A DNA stretch of 64,000 nucleotides from Planctomycetaceae bacterium (lineage in GTDB: Bacteria > Planctomycetota > Planctomycetia > Pirellulales > Pirellulaceae), in contig JACKHN010000009.1 of the NCBI GenBank assembly GCA_020638975.1, positions 124,001 through 188,000 on the forward strand, in the 5' to 3' direction. Positions 1-9,483 of the stretch are shown here, in pieces. The notes beneath the pieces are model-generated. The model was not told the DNA's origin, did no database searches, and saw nothing but the letters and a program-made list of their open reading frames with translations. Positions within the stretch are counted from its first letter, which is position 1, and each line of letters starts with the position of its first letter. The translations under genes were made by a program, and so were the position numbers.

Positions 1-1300
1 CGAAGTAGGCATTGGGCCAACGGCGTGTTCTCGATAAGCGTTGGGGATTACGCCGGTGACGCTTGAGCAACTGACGGCGCAGTCGTCGACGGATCATCCC
101 ATCATAGGCATCGAAAACATTCCAGTTACTGTGACGAAAGTACGTGAACCAGCCGATCGTCACCGCATTGATCTCTGCAATCGTTTGTGTCATCGACTGT
201 CCCGATTTACGCGGAGTCAATTCGCGGATTCGATCGACCATCTTGCGGCGACTCTTGGCCCGCGGGAAGCGATCCTTCCAGCGGAACGAATAGCCCAGAA
301 AGTCAAAACTCGTCTCGCGACTATCAACAACTCGCGTCTTCTCAGGATGAAGCGTCAAGCCGGCAGATGCGACAAAACACCTCACTTCCTCAAGTGCCGA
401 TTCGGCTTCGGCCTGACTACCACACAGGATCACGAAGTCGTCACAGTAACGAACCATTTCATAGCCAAGCTTGGCCATCCGATGATCCAGTTCACTCAAG
501 TACAGATTCGACAACATCGGTGAAAGAACCGCTCCTTGTGGAACTCCCGCTTCGGGCGTCCACTCGGATAGTTCTTCCAGGATCGATTGATCCAGAAACG
601 ATTGGATCAAAGCCAACAGACGTCGATCCGAGATTTTCGCTTGCACAAGTTGCATCAAGCGATCTTTCGGAATCGTATCGAAGTAGCTTTGAAGATCAGC
701 GTCAACAACAAACACCTTGCCTTCGTCAAGCTTCTGCTCGACAACTCGCAGCGCGTCATGGCAACTGCGTCCGTGGCGAAAGCCGAAGCTTCGCTCGTGA
801 AACTCGTTGTCGAAGATCGGTTCGATCACGTTGAGAATGGCCGTTTGCACGACCCGATCTCGAACCGTTGGAATCCCCAGCGGACGTTCCGTCGAACTGC
901 CCGGTTTGGGAATCCAGACTCGACGCACCGGCTGCGGGCGGTAAGTCCCCTCGCGTAGTTGCCGGTGTAGGCGTCGGATTTCGTCGATCTCATGTTCGGC
1001 GAAATCGCTGGTGCTTTGGCGGTCCACTCCAGCGGCACCCTTCTTCCCGACGACCTTGCGAGCCGAAGTGAATAGGTTGAGTTCGCTTTCGACCTTGTCG
1101 CTCAGAGCATGCCATTTGCCTCCTCGCACTCCTACAACGAGTGCGTTCAACATGCGGTCGGTCCAAACACTACGATTCGCCCAAGCGGAGATCTCACGTG
1201 TTGATTCCCGTGCCTCGGGTTCTACCGCCGGGGTAGCCGCTGTAAACGGCACTGTGACGGGGATGTAGTTGTTAGCTCTACGTTTCGTGTCTTTGGTCAT
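1..1300 (-). CDS. ltrA: Group II intron reverse transcriptase/maturase (partial, C-terminus off window)
   Basis: Intron-encoded protein for splicing and retrohoming. The frame opens at ATG 1300, preceded by a GGGAGG-type ribosome site, and stays open for 433 codons to the left edge. Visible landmarks are the GAAGVD motif of RT domain 1, a RPLGIP motif, the FDTIP motif around the first catalytic aspartate, PQGAVLSPMLSN of RT domain 4, the catalytic YCDD box (Cys instead of the more usual Ala), and a domain X-like stretch ending WFTYFRHSN. The last visible residues are Arg-rich. All RT blocks are intact, so the enzyme could be active; splicing cannot be judged without the 3' half. Confidence 0.93.
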   Translation of the reverse strand, partial: MTKDTKRRANNYIPVTVPFTAATPAVEPEARESTREISAWANRSVWTDRMLNALVVGVRGGKWHALSDKVESELNLFTSARKVVGKKGAAGVDRQSTSDFAEHEIDEIRRLHRQLREGTYRPQPVRRVWIPKPGSSTERPLGIPTVRDRVVQTAILNVIEPIFDNEFHERSFGFRHGRSCHDALRVVEQKLDEGKVFVVDADLQSYFDTIPKDRLMQLVQAKISDRRLLALIQSFLDQSILEELSEWTPEAGVPQGAVLSPMLSNLYLSELDHRMAKLGYEMVRYCDDFVILCGSQAEAESALEEVRCFVASAGLTLHPEKTRVVDSRETSFDFLGYSFRWKDRFPRAKSRRKMVDRIRELTPRKSGQSMTQTIAEINAVTIGWFTYFRHSNWNVFDAYDGMIRRRLRRQLLKRHRRNPQRLSRTRRWPNAYF

Positions 1301-1914
1301 TCGCGCATTCCACTTTCCTGCCTCCCTTCGCTCGCGCCAGGTTTGGTTCCCAACGGTCGTCACTACTATGAAGGCTCTGACTACTGCCAACCGCCTGTAA
1401 CAAATTCATCGACGATCATGGTTTCGCTCTCGCATTCAGCCTGATCGTTGGCCGAAGGAGCCTGGAACATTGAGTAAGCGACGTTCCTCATCGCTATCTT
1501 AACGATAGATTCTGGGCTGTCTGTTGAGTTGGCAGTTCTCCCTGCTTACCTCGTTTGAACTTCTGACCATTCCGTCTCCAACCACCCTAATGCCATTTCA
1601 CCACGCTCGATTTAACACGTTACCGAGGTTCTCATCATCGTCGTGGCTGCTGCACCGACCGTCCTTGCAATGGGACAGACCTATCGCGGTCATCATCGGG
1701 CCGACTGCGTGCAGTCAAGGGTTCGCCAGATCCTAGGAGGCTCCCCGACAGGCTTGGCCGAATCGAGTTCACTTTCGTTACGGACTGGTCATTCGTCTCA
1801 GGTTGCTCTCCACCTTGTCTCGCGACAACGCAGTTACCACTTTCGACTACAGGCTGGTAACGGTAGCCTGGACGGGACTTTCACCCGACAATTCAAACGC
1901 CTTCACAGGCGCAC
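1..1914 (-). mobile_element. Group II intron, 5' portion (3' end outside window)
   Basis: On the minus strand, position 1914 begins GTGCGCC, the classical GUGYG 5' end of group II introns. It is soon followed by a GGGTGAAAGTCCCG stem typical of bacterial domain I. About 610 nt of apparent structured RNA precede the maturase start at 1300, a normal length for domains I-IV. The 5' exon ends in a palindrome (1915-1966) and the splice junction lies directly after its right arm, reading GGACCCTA then GTGCG. Insertion at the foot of a hairpin is the known habit of class C introns, so I assign it provisionally to that class. Domains V-VI and the 3' exon are beyond the left edge. Confidence 0.85.
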
Positions 1915-1966
1915 TAGGGTCCGCTGTGCGGACCACAGGGATTTCTGGTCCGCACAGCGGACCCTA
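1915..1966. repeat. Dispersed palindrome R1, copy A (carries the group II intron)
   Basis: Arms TAGGGTCCGCTGTGCGGACC (1915-1934) and GGTCCGCACAGCGGACCCTA (1947-1966) around a short spacer. The same arms recur at 10254-10306 and 44907-44959. In those copies the element begins GTAGGG and ends CCCTAC; here the first G on the plus strand is replaced by the intron terminus, which locates the insertion point. Confidence 0.9.
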
Positions 1967-2098
1967 CCCGCGCTTGGCATGAATCCTCGGACACTGGTCG
2001 ATCGACCAGTCGCATGGTACGATTTCTGTCTCCCGAAGGAACCGTCCCGCCGTCCACTTTGCGGACATCTAACCCCGCCGAAGATAGAGGTTTATGCA

Positions 2099-3277
2099 AT
2101 GACGAATCTTGGCTCACGTCTTGTTCTGGCAGTCCTGTTAACATCGCTCACTTGTGGGCTTGGCTGTAAGCCAAGCGGTGACGGGACGAGCGGTGGAGGT
2201 GGCGGCGATGCTGCTGTCGCTGGCAAGCGTCAGTTCCTCAGCATGGGAACCGCTCCCGTTGGCGGTGCTTTCCCGGTGGTTGGCGGAGCCATCGCCGAGG
2301 TGCTGAACGAACACAAGGGCACCATCGACTGGAAGGTCCAAGCCAAAGGCACGAAGGGCTCGCAGGAAAACATCCGTCGCTTGGCCGGCGGCGACTTGCA
2401 GTTGGCGTTGTCCAACGCTGCGATCACTTACTTTGCGGTTCGCGGAGAAGCTGGCTGGGAGAAAGCCTATGAAATGCGTTCCATCGTCACGCTCGCTCCT
2501 AACGTCGCCTTGTTCATCGCTCGCGCCGATTCGGGTATCCAGAAGATTTCCGATTTGAAAGGCAAGCGAGTCATCATCGGCCCGTCCGGTGCGGGCTTCG
2601 AGATGTTTGTGCAACCCGTTGTTGAAGAGCACGGTGTTAAGTGGAGTGACTTTACGCAACTGAACGCTACGCAGAGCGGTGCGGTCGACATGCTCGGCGA
2701 CGGAGCGGCCGATGCGGCCTTCCTTGGCGGAGCAGTCCCCACGGCTTCGATCACGCAAGCGACCAGCACTTTCAACGTCCAATTCGTCCCGTTCGACGAG
2801 CCTGCTCGTTTGCGACTGATCGAGAAGTATCCCTTCTTCCACGAAGCAAACATTCCGGCGGGCACCTACAAGGGACTCGACAGCGAGTTCAAGGGCCTGA
2901 ACGTCGGCTCGATGCACATGATCACTTCGGCTGATCAAGACGAAGAACTGGTCTATCAGTTGACCAAGTCGATTTGGGAAAATCGCGAAGAGATCGCCGG
3001 CAAGCATCCGGCCGGCAAGGCCATCAACGAAAAGAACGCCGCTCGCCGCACCGGCACGGATTATCATCCGGGAGCAGTTCGGTTCTACAAAGAGATTGGT
3101 CTGATGGAGTCCGAAGCGGTCGGGACTCAAGAAGCGGCTCCTGCCGAACAGGCCACGCCGCCCGAGTCCACGGAAGCTGCACCGGTCGATGAGAGTACAC
3201 CGGCGGAGGCGGCGGAAGCTGCAGCGCCCGCAGCGACTCCCGCCGCAGAAGCCCCGGCTGAAGCGAAGTCCGAGTAG
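2099..3277 (+). CDS. TAXI-family TRAP transporter solute-binding protein (probable lipoprotein)
   Basis: Periplasmic substrate receptor of a TRAP transporter. The chosen ATG opens a hydrophobic signal ending GLGC, an atypical lipobox, so lipid anchoring is likely but not certain. The first ~80 mature residues (GGAFPVVGGAIAEVLNEH, then GSQENIRRLAGGDLQLALSN) are diagnostic of the TAXI family. The protein is 392 aa; the last ~45 residues are an acidic Ala/Pro/Glu-rich tail not normal for the family, perhaps a spacer or surface linker. The open frame extends further upstream, but that part lacks coding character and runs through the intron target. It sits 88 bp before the fused TRAP permease. Substrate unknown; TAXI proteins often bind glutamate or C4-dicarboxylate-like acids. 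Confidence 0.9.
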   Translation: MTNLGSRLVLAVLLTSLTCGLGCKPSGDGTSGGGGGDAAVAGKRQFLSMGTAPVGGAFPVVGGAIAEVLNEHKGTIDWKVQAKGTKGSQENIRRLAGGDLQLALSNAAITYFAVRGEAGWEKAYEMRSIVTLAPNVALFIARADSGIQKISDLKGKRVIIGPSGAGFEMFVQPVVEEHGVKWSDFTQLNATQSGAVDMLGDGAADAAFLGGAVPTASITQATSTFNVQFVPFDEPARLRLIEKYPFFHEANIPAGTYKGLDSEFKGLNVGSMHMITSADQDEELVYQLTKSIWENREEIAGKHPAGKAINEKNAARRTGTDYHPGAVRFYKEIGLMESEAVGTQEAAPAEQATPPESTEAAPVDESTPAEAAEAAAPAATPAAEAPAEAKSE

Positions 3278-3365
3278 GTCGATCCACGCAGAGCTATTAC
3301 TTACCCAGCCCGGCCACAGCTCTTCGGCTCGGCTGACCTAACCATGCCGCCGAGGAGTTCAGCAG

Positions 3366-5564
3366 TTGTTCGATCGGATTGTCAAAACCGTCGTGTCGGC
3401 GCTCGGCGTGCTGCTTTGCTTGTTCACGCTGTTCGAAGTCAACTACAACCAGCTCCAACCGCAGTCAGCGTTGGCCGTGTTCGTCGGCATTGGTTTGGTA
3501 CTCTGCTTCCTGGTGTATCCGGTCGACAAGCGTTTAAAGGATGTAAAAATCCTGCGATACGTGGACGTTGTGCTGGCCATCGGTGTAACAGTCTGCTGCG
3601 GCTACGTGATCGTGCAAACCGAACCGCTGTTCAAGAGCACTTGGTCCGGAGGCATCTCGCTAGGAAATCGCGCGGGAATTGAAACCACCACGGACTTCGC
3701 GATTGGTCTCGTCGGGTTGTTTCTCGTACTGGAAGCAACACGCCGCAGCATCGGCTGGATCGTCCCTATCCTCGCCATGTTCTTCGTCGCTCATTCGTAC
3801 TACTGCTACGGCAGTCAACAATACGACTGGGCCATGATGCCTGATTGGCTGTTACCTCATGCGGGGCAAAGTGCCAAAGACATTGTTAGCACGACGTTCA
3901 TACAGTCGTTGGGTGTCTTCGGCCCAGCTGCGGGCGTGATGTTCACCTACGTATTTCTGTTTGTCGTCTTCGGATCGTTCCTGGAAATGTCCGGCGCGAC
4001 GCAGTTCATTATCGACTTTGCCACCAAAGCGTTTGGTCGCGTACGCGGCGGGCCCGCGATGGTGTCGGTATTGGCCAGCGGCTTGATGGGATCGCTGTCC
4101 GGCAGCGCCGTGGCCAATGCGGTCACGACAGGAACGTTTACAATTCCGATGATGCGAAGTGCCCGCTTCCCAAATCACATCGCGGGAGGCATTACTGCTG
4201 CGGCGGCGTCCGGCGGTGCGTTGGTTCCGCCAGTGATGGGCGCTGGCGCGTACATGATGTTGGAATTGGTCCAGCCCGAAGGCGGCTTCTTGACAGTGAT
4301 GAAAGCCGCCATCATTCCGGCAATTCTGTTCTATTTTTCGATCCTCGCCATCGTCTACCTCTACTCTCGTCGACTCGGTGCCGAGGCATTGGACTCCGAA
4401 GTATTGAGTCAGCGAAAGCTTTCGGTCTTCGAGGGAACCGTCTTCTTCAGTGCGTTGACCGTTCTCATCGGGCTCTTGATTCTCGGTTCTTCGCCCTTCA
4501 AGTCCGTAACGGGTGCGTTGGCAGTGATTCTCGTCTCCGCGACACTTCGCAAGGAACTGAAGATCAGCACCTCGGCTCGACGATTGGCCTTCGTCAGCTT
4601 CTTTGTGATGCTAGTCTTGCACCAATTCACGATTCCCGTGGCAGAGGCCGCGCCGGGTTGGCTCAAGCCGTTTCTCGCCTCGTCGTGGATTCATCCCGTT
4701 AGCGGCAACATCAGCATCCTGCTTTCGATTGAGTCGGTCTTGGGGTCAGCGATCGTCGGGATGTTTGGTTTGTTGATCTTCGGCCTGATCCATCCGGCCT
4801 GGAAACCAGAGATGACGTTGGCTTTTACGAAGTCCGCCAAGAACGGCATCTCGCTCGTAGCCGCCAGCGCCTGCGTCGGCATCATCATCGGAATTGTCCA
4901 GCAGACTGGCATCGCCACGGATTTCAGCGCTGCGATTAAGAGCGTCGTCGAGACGAACTTGTTCCTCGCCTTGATTGGAATTATGGGCTGTTCGTTGATC
5001 CTTGGGATGGGAGTGCCGTCGGTTGTTTGCTACTTGCTGATGGCGACTTTGATGGGCTCGTTACTCGGTGAGCTAGGTGTCATCCCGCTCGTAGCTCACA
5101 TGTTCATCTTTTACTTCGGCAACATGTCCATGGTTACCCCGCCAGTCGCTCTCGCTGGTTACGCCGCTGCTTCGATCGCGGAAGCGCCGATCATGCAGAC
5201 TTCGATGGCCGCATTTCGCTTCTCCCTAGTCGGCTTCACGCTTCCCTTCATGTTTGTGTACCGTCCCGCTTTATGCCTAATCGCACCTGAGGGCGAACAA
5301 CTCACTGCCTTCGCGGTCACTCATGCAGTATTTGCCGCCACGATCGGCATCCTTGCCCTCGCCGCTGGCTTGGCGGGCTACTTCCGAAATTCGCTGACGA
5401 TGCTGGCTCGAGTGACGCTGTTCATCTCGGCCGCCCTGCTGCTCGCGCCAATTACGAAGATCGGCGAGTACCAAGTGGGACTCGGAATCGACCTGCTCGG
5501 TGCCGTAGTTTTTGGAGCTGTAGTCGGGCTGAATTGCTTGCGAAACGAATCAACCTCGCGCTAG
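3366..5564 (+). CDS. TRAP transporter fused permease (DctQ-DctM type)
   Basis: Membrane component of a secondary transporter driven by an ion gradient, partner of the TAXI protein just upstream. 732 aa with many hydrophobic segments. The N-terminal third resembles the small 4-TM subunit and the rest the large DctM subunit, including the conserved GLMGSLSGSAVANAVTTGTF stretch around residue 240. A TTG start is used because GAGGAG lies 8 nt upstream and the frame opens straight into a membrane helix; the nearest upstream ATG is out of frame. The gene is intact. Substrate cannot be read from sequence. Confidence 0.92.
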   Translation: MFDRIVKTVVSALGVLLCLFTLFEVNYNQLQPQSALAVFVGIGLVLCFLVYPVDKRLKDVKILRYVDVVLAIGVTVCCGYVIVQTEPLFKSTWSGGISLGNRAGIETTTDFAIGLVGLFLVLEATRRSIGWIVPILAMFFVAHSYYCYGSQQYDWAMMPDWLLPHAGQSAKDIVSTTFIQSLGVFGPAAGVMFTYVFLFVVFGSFLEMSGATQFIIDFATKAFGRVRGGPAMVSVLASGLMGSLSGSAVANAVTTGTFTIPMMRSARFPNHIAGGITAAAASGGALVPPVMGAGAYMMLELVQPEGGFLTVMKAAIIPAILFYFSILAIVYLYSRRLGAEALDSEVLSQRKLSVFEGTVFFSALTVLIGLLILGSSPFKSVTGALAVILVSATLRKELKISTSARRLAFVSFFVMLVLHQFTIPVAEAAPGWLKPFLASSWIHPVSGNISILLSIESVLGSAIVGMFGLLIFGLIHPAWKPEMTLAFTKSAKNGISLVAASACVGIIIGIVQQTGIATDFSAAIKSVVETNLFLALIGIMGCSLILGMGVPSVVCYLLMATLMGSLLGELGVIPLVAHMFIFYFGNMSMVTPPVALAGYAAASIAEAPIMQTSMAAFRFSLVGFTLPFMFVYRPALCLIAPEGEQLTAFAVTHAVFAATIGILALAAGLAGYFRNSLTMLARVTLFISAALLLAPITKIGEYQVGLGIDLLGAVVFGAVVGLNCLRNESTSR

Positions 5565-5614
5565 TCGACAATGTGATCCAGCGTCCCGACCGCGAACCTA
5601 ACACGAAAACAAAC

Positions 5615-6868
5615 TTATCGAGTCATCTGGGAAGCAGCGGCGTCTCGCTTGGCGGCAGCAAGCTGCGGTTCCATGTCGTCGAAAATCTTTCCCGCACCGT
5701 CGTAGAAGATGCGACCAATTAACAAATCGGTCAGATTGCCCTTGTGCTCGGGATGAGCTTTCATGAAGCGACCGAAGCTGAATTCGTTGGTGTAATACGC
5801 GTCTACCAACTGGCGAATTAACTTCGTTCCTGCATGGAACTCGTCGATCCAGCGACCTAGTTGTTTCCCCGAAGTATCGCCAGACTTCAACCCTGCGTTA
5901 ATCGCATCGGCGGCATGCTCACCGGACTTCAACGCGAAGTAGACACCCGAAGAATAGATCGGGTCGATGAAGCCCCAAGCATCGCCGACCAACACCCAGC
6001 CATCGCCGGCATGCTGCGTTGTCTTGTACGAAAACTCTTTGGCAACCCGAAATTCGCTGGTCAATTCCGCATTCATCAGCCGCTCGACAAGTGCGGGGCA
6101 TTTGACGAGTTCATCCTCAAAAATGTCTTCCGGCGTGCCGCGATCTTTGAGCATATAGTCGCGGTCCCCGACGACCCCAATACTTGTAATGCCATCTTGG
6201 AGCGGGATGTACCAAAACCACGATTTCTTCTCGTTGGTGTGCATGATAATGGTTGCGCCGCCATGCTCGCCGGGATCACGAACCGCATTGCGATAGTACC
6301 CCCAAATCGCGACTTTCTTGAGATCGGGATAATCGACCTTTAAGCCCAGCCGATTGGCTAACAACGCCTGCTGTCCCGTGGCGTCAACCACGACGGTCGC
6401 GCGGACCTCTCGGGGCTGCTCGCCACGTTTTTGGATCTTGGCACCTACGGCGCGGTCTCCGTCGAACAAGACGTCGAGCACCCGGGTCTCATCGGAGCAA
6501 TCAGCTCCCTTCTCCGCCGCGTTATCGAACAGCATCTTATCAAAGCCAGCGCGTTCGACCTGCCAGGTTTGGCTGCACTCGCGCGGATCGTGCTCCTTAA
6601 AGAAGAAGGGATTCGACTCGGCACCGGTATGGCTGACAAAAGCCACGCTGTACTTTTTGACGAAGTTGCTGCGATTCATCTTTTCCAAGACACCAAGTCG
6701 TTGAAGCGTCCAATATGTTTCTGGCATCAACGACTCGCCAATGTGATAACGCGGCAGCTTCTCGCGTTCTACGAGCAGGGTCGAGCGACCGGCTTCCGCA
6801 ACCAAAGCTGCCGTCGTACAGCCACCGGGGCCGCCACCAATGACCAGACAATCGTATTGATCTTGCAT
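5615..6868 (-). CDS. FAD-dependent oxidoreductase (geranylgeranyl reductase / halogenase-like family)
   Basis: 417-aa flavoprotein. The ATG at 6868 leads directly into the Rossmann FAD site (VIGGGPGGCTTA), followed by PRYHIGESLMP, a motif shared by geranylgeranyl reductases and flavin halogenases. The second FAD motif GDAWGFIDPIYSSGVYFALKSG is near residue 300. No WxWxIP motif of classical tryptophan halogenases is obvious. The open frame continues 57 codons upstream of this ATG without coding character. It ends 50 bp from the convergent TRAP permease. Nearby isoprenoid genes on the same strand (10.3-14.1 kb) make a prenyl-chain or quinone substrate plausible, but this is inference. Confidence 0.8.
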   Translation of the reverse strand: MQDQYDCLVIGGGPGGCTTAALVAEAGRSTLLVEREKLPRYHIGESLMPETYWTLQRLGVLEKMNRSNFVKKYSVAFVSHTGAESNPFFFKEHDPRECSQTWQVERAGFDKMLFDNAAEKGADCSDETRVLDVLFDGDRAVGAKIQKRGEQPREVRATVVVDATGQQALLANRLGLKVDYPDLKKVAIWGYYRNAVRDPGEHGGATIIMHTNEKKSWFWYIPLQDGITSIGVVGDRDYMLKDRGTPEDIFEDELVKCPALVERLMNAELTSEFRVAKEFSYKTTQHAGDGWVLVGDAWGFIDPIYSSGVYFALKSGEHAADAINAGLKSGDTSGKQLGRWIDEFHAGTKLIRQLVDAYYTNEFSFGRFMKAHPEHKGNLTDLLIGRIFYDGAGKIFDDMEPQLAAAKRDAAASQMTR

Positions 6869-7042
6869 AGAAACAATCTCAGCGTTAGGAGGGAAGACGC
6901 ACGCGGGTATGGGGTAATCGGAAAGGCTGTCGGCCTTGAATCGTCTCGGCTTCAGGGCACAGGTATTGTAGCGGGATGACAAGTGGGTGTCACCTATCGC
7001 GGTTGCCATCGCAGGACTTTCGTTTTGTTCAATCTGCACAAT

Positions 7043-7115
7043 TTGTACGACGGCTCTCCGATGCCGTCGAGCAACGAATTACTGAGTTCGACGGCTTCGG
7101 AGAGCCGTCGTACGA
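7043..7115. repeat. Long inverted repeat (R3 family, copy 1) in the 473-bp divergent spacer
   Basis: Arms around TACGACGGCTCTCCG (7046-7060) and CGGAGAGCCGTCGTA (7098-7112), extended by an inner GCCGTCGA/TCGACGGC match. It lies between the FAD oxidoreductase (minus) and the phosphatase (plus). The right arm is very like the right arm of the hairpin at 50439-50491. Apart from it I see nothing else in 6869-7341. Confidence 0.85.
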
Positions 7116-7341
7116 ATCCATTCAAATCGAAAAACTGAGAGGCTCTGGTCGCCATCGCCCCGCCAACCGATCAAAGCTTATCGATGCCCCATCTTGTCAG
7201 ACGAGCGTCGCATACGAAGATGTGGATTACAATCGTGGTTCGTTGCAATCTTCTAAACGCTCCGTTAATGTTGCGGGCCAACGACAGGACGAGTCGTGCG
7301 TTTGGAGTAACGCAACTCCGGCAATAGTGGAAAGGCAACTG

Positions 7342-8529
7342 ATGAGAATTTTGGCGGTCTGGGACAATGAGACCGAAGCTGAACTGATCGAGATGTACCT
7401 AGGGGTCGACGAAAACGAAGTGACGATGACATCCCCTGCGGGACTCGGCGCAATCCTCGAATCAGGTCAGCCTATCGATATCGTCCTGATGTCGATCGAA
7501 CTACCGGATACGGATACTGGCTTTGGCTTGTTCGAGCGAGTCATCGAACGTTACCCCGATACACCCATCGTCGGCACCTGTTCGCAGGCCGACGTCTTTC
7601 AAGTCGTCCGATTTATGGCGAATGGCATGAGCGCCTACGTCACTCGCGACCTCGCTGGCGACTATATGTTCATGCTCAGAGCGATCCTTAAGAGCACTTT
7701 GGACGCCGTACGAGCCGCTCGCGAAAAGGAGTTGGCGAAGAAGCTCCGCGAGGAGGTCGAGTCGGTCCGCAAGTTGCAAGAATCGGTACTCCCTAAGAAC
7801 TTAGTCGCACCGAGTGGCTATCGCATCGCTGCTCGTTACGAACCAGCTCAAATCCGTGTCTTGGACGGCCAACCGGTAACGTTGGCCGGGGGCGATTACT
7901 ACGATGTCTTCACGCTCCCCGATGACAGTCTCGTGGTGCTGGTCGGCGACGCGGCAGGACACGGTATGAAAGCGTGCCTCTCGATCATGACGATGCACAC
8001 GCTGGTCCGCATGATGCGCCGACATGAGTATATGGATACGGCACATTTCGTTGACGAAATCAATAAAGGGTTGTGTGAGCAGGCAACGGTCACCGAAAAG
8101 GGTGGCTTCATCACGCTATTGTACGCCATCCTCGATCCGTTAAAGCGGACGCTGCAATGGTCCGCCGCCGGACATCAACCGCCGCTATTGCAGAACCTGA
8201 CAACCGGCACAATCGAGCCTCTCGCCGATGAAGACGCCGGTGGTCTGCCGCTGGCCGTTGATGAAGATGCGGAGTTCGAATCGTATACGTGCGAGATCCC
8301 CAAGAATTGCCGGGTTCTGTTCTTCACGGATGGTCTTGAGGAAGCGTTTCCAGAAGGCGACGACGAGGATCAGTTTGGCGTGGAGGGCATTAAAAGGACG
8401 TTGGCCGAGTGTGCTGACCTATCGCTCGACGAAACCCTGGCGAGGCTGTTCGATGCTTCGGACCAATATACGCAGGGGACCGGTCGGACGGATGATACTT
8501 CGGTTGTAATTCTAGAATGTCGTGAATGA
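7342..8529 (+). CDS. SpoIIE-type serine phosphatase with N-terminal pseudo-receiver domain
   Basis: 395 aa. Residues ~1-120 have the response-regulator fold (opening RILAVWDNETEAE), but the phospho-acceptor position reads LMSIELPD, with Ser where Asp is expected, and the usual Lys of strand 5 appears as Arg. A short coiled linker (~125-155) leads to a PPM/SpoIIE phosphatase domain with GGDYYDVF, DAAGHGM and FFTDGLEEA motifs carrying metal-binding Asp residues. It probably dephosphorylates a STAS-domain antagonist in a partner switch. The convergent neighbour 31 bp away encodes such a STAS domain fused to a kinase domain. ATG chosen for its GGAAAGG ribosome site; the open frame extends 122 codons upstream through the hairpin. 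Confidence 0.92.
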   Translation: MRILAVWDNETEAELIEMYLGVDENEVTMTSPAGLGAILESGQPIDIVLMSIELPDTDTGFGLFERVIERYPDTPIVGTCSQADVFQVVRFMANGMSAYVTRDLAGDYMFMLRAILKSTLDAVRAAREKELAKKLREEVESVRKLQESVLPKNLVAPSGYRIAARYEPAQIRVLDGQPVTLAGGDYYDVFTLPDDSLVVLVGDAAGHGMKACLSIMTMHTLVRMMRRHEYMDTAHFVDEINKGLCEQATVTEKGGFITLLYAILDPLKRTLQWSAAGHQPPLLQNLTTGTIEPLADEDAGGLPLAVDEDAEFESYTCEIPKNCRVLFFTDGLEEAFPEGDDEDQFGVEGIKRTLAECADLSLDETLARLFDASDQYTQGTGRTDDTSVVILECRE

Positions 8530-8559
8530 GATGGTGGCATCAGTGTCACCACATCCAGT

Positions 8560-9483
8560 TCACTCTTCGGAATTCGGTGTCGGTTCACCACCTGCGTTTG
8601 CCGGCACAGGCGACACCGTCCAAAGTTCGCCATCTTCATCGGCACGAAGTTGGATGCAAACCTGGACGTGGTTCTTATTGTCTTCGCGACGATAGGTCAG
8701 CGCGTCGACCAAGTCCAACACGAGGGTCAACCCAAGTCCGCCGACCTCAAGATCTTCAACATCGGGATCATGCGGTGGGGCTTCGCGGGGATCGAACGGT
8801 CGACCGGAGTCCCTGATTTCTAGAATGAGCTGTTCATCGATGATGCCAACGCCGATGTCGATAGGTTGCGGGTCGTCTTCCACATAGGCATACCGAATGA
8901 CGTTCACAACCAATTCTTCCACCGCCAGATTCATCGCGTATCCGGATCGATAAGGCGTCTTGTGCCCGATCAAAAACTGATTCACTTTCGCATACAAGCC
9001 TTCGAGTTCCGACATCTCATTCGTGATCCTCACCTTCAATATGTTCGGCGGCGTCTCGGGTGGTGCCGAATTGGAGGGAGCCTCTTTGGGACTGGCCGTT
9101 GCGGTCGATTTCGCGGCTGGACTCGCTGCGACACCAATGGTTGGATCGCCTCCAACGGTGCGAATCGCCTCTTCCAAGTCATAGATGAGTGGCATCACCT
9201 TGTTCATCTTCGACGTTTTCAAGACGGATTCGACCATACCCTGCGGATTGAGCAGGACGAGTTTGCAGCCAGCTTTCTTCAGCTTCTTGGTCTGAGCAAA
9301 CAAGAATCCGATCCCGAGCGATGACATGAAAGCAATACCCGATATATCCACCACGGTCGGCAGACCGCGCGCGGTCGTTGCTTCGGAAAACGGCTGTTCC
9401 ATCTCTTCGACGCCATCCGCATCGAGACGACCGACTAATTCCACATAGGAAATATCGTCACGGTGATGAATTATGAGTTCCAT
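8560..9483 (-). CDS. STAS domain-HATPase (RsbW-like anti-sigma kinase) fusion
   Basis: 307 aa. Residues 1-105 form a STAS domain with DISGIAFMSSLGIGFLF, containing the serine that is phosphorylated in anti-anti-sigma factors. An Ala/Pro/Ser linker (~118-148) joins an HATPase of the RsbW/SpoIIAB type with the N box AVEELVVNVIRYAY, the G1 box DSGRPFDP and the G2 box GGLGL. In Bacillus the STAS antagonist and HATPase kinase are separate proteins, so the fusion combines opposing partners. It is convergent with the SpoIIE-like phosphatase. The start has a strong GGAAGGAG site 5 nt upstream. Which sigma factor or other target it controls is unknown. Confidence 0.92.
   Translation of the reverse strand: MELIIHHRDDISYVELVGRLDADGVEEMEQPFSEATTARGLPTVVDISGIAFMSSLGIGFLFAQTKKLKKAGCKLVLLNPQGMVESVLKTSKMNKVMPLIYDLEEAIRTVGGDPTIGVAASPAAKSTATASPKEAPSNSAPPETPPNILKVRITNEMSELEGLYAKVNQFLIGHKTPYRSGYAMNLAVEELVVNVIRYAYVEDDPQPIDIGVGIIDEQLILEIRDSGRPFDPREAPPHDPDVEDLEVGGLGLTLVLDLVDALTYRREDNKNHVQVCIQLRADEDGELWTVSPVPANAGGEPTPNSEE

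Noticed and set aside
41..958. Plus-strand frames over the reverse transcriptase
   Set aside because: They are antisense shadows; the minus frame carries all the RT motifs.
1643..2098. Upstream extension of the TAXI reading frame
   Set aside because: It crosses the intron end and the palindrome, and the signal peptide begins at the ATG at 2099.
2138..3130. 330-codon antisense frame opposite the TAXI protein
   Set aside because: No recognisable features, and the plus strand has clear family motifs.
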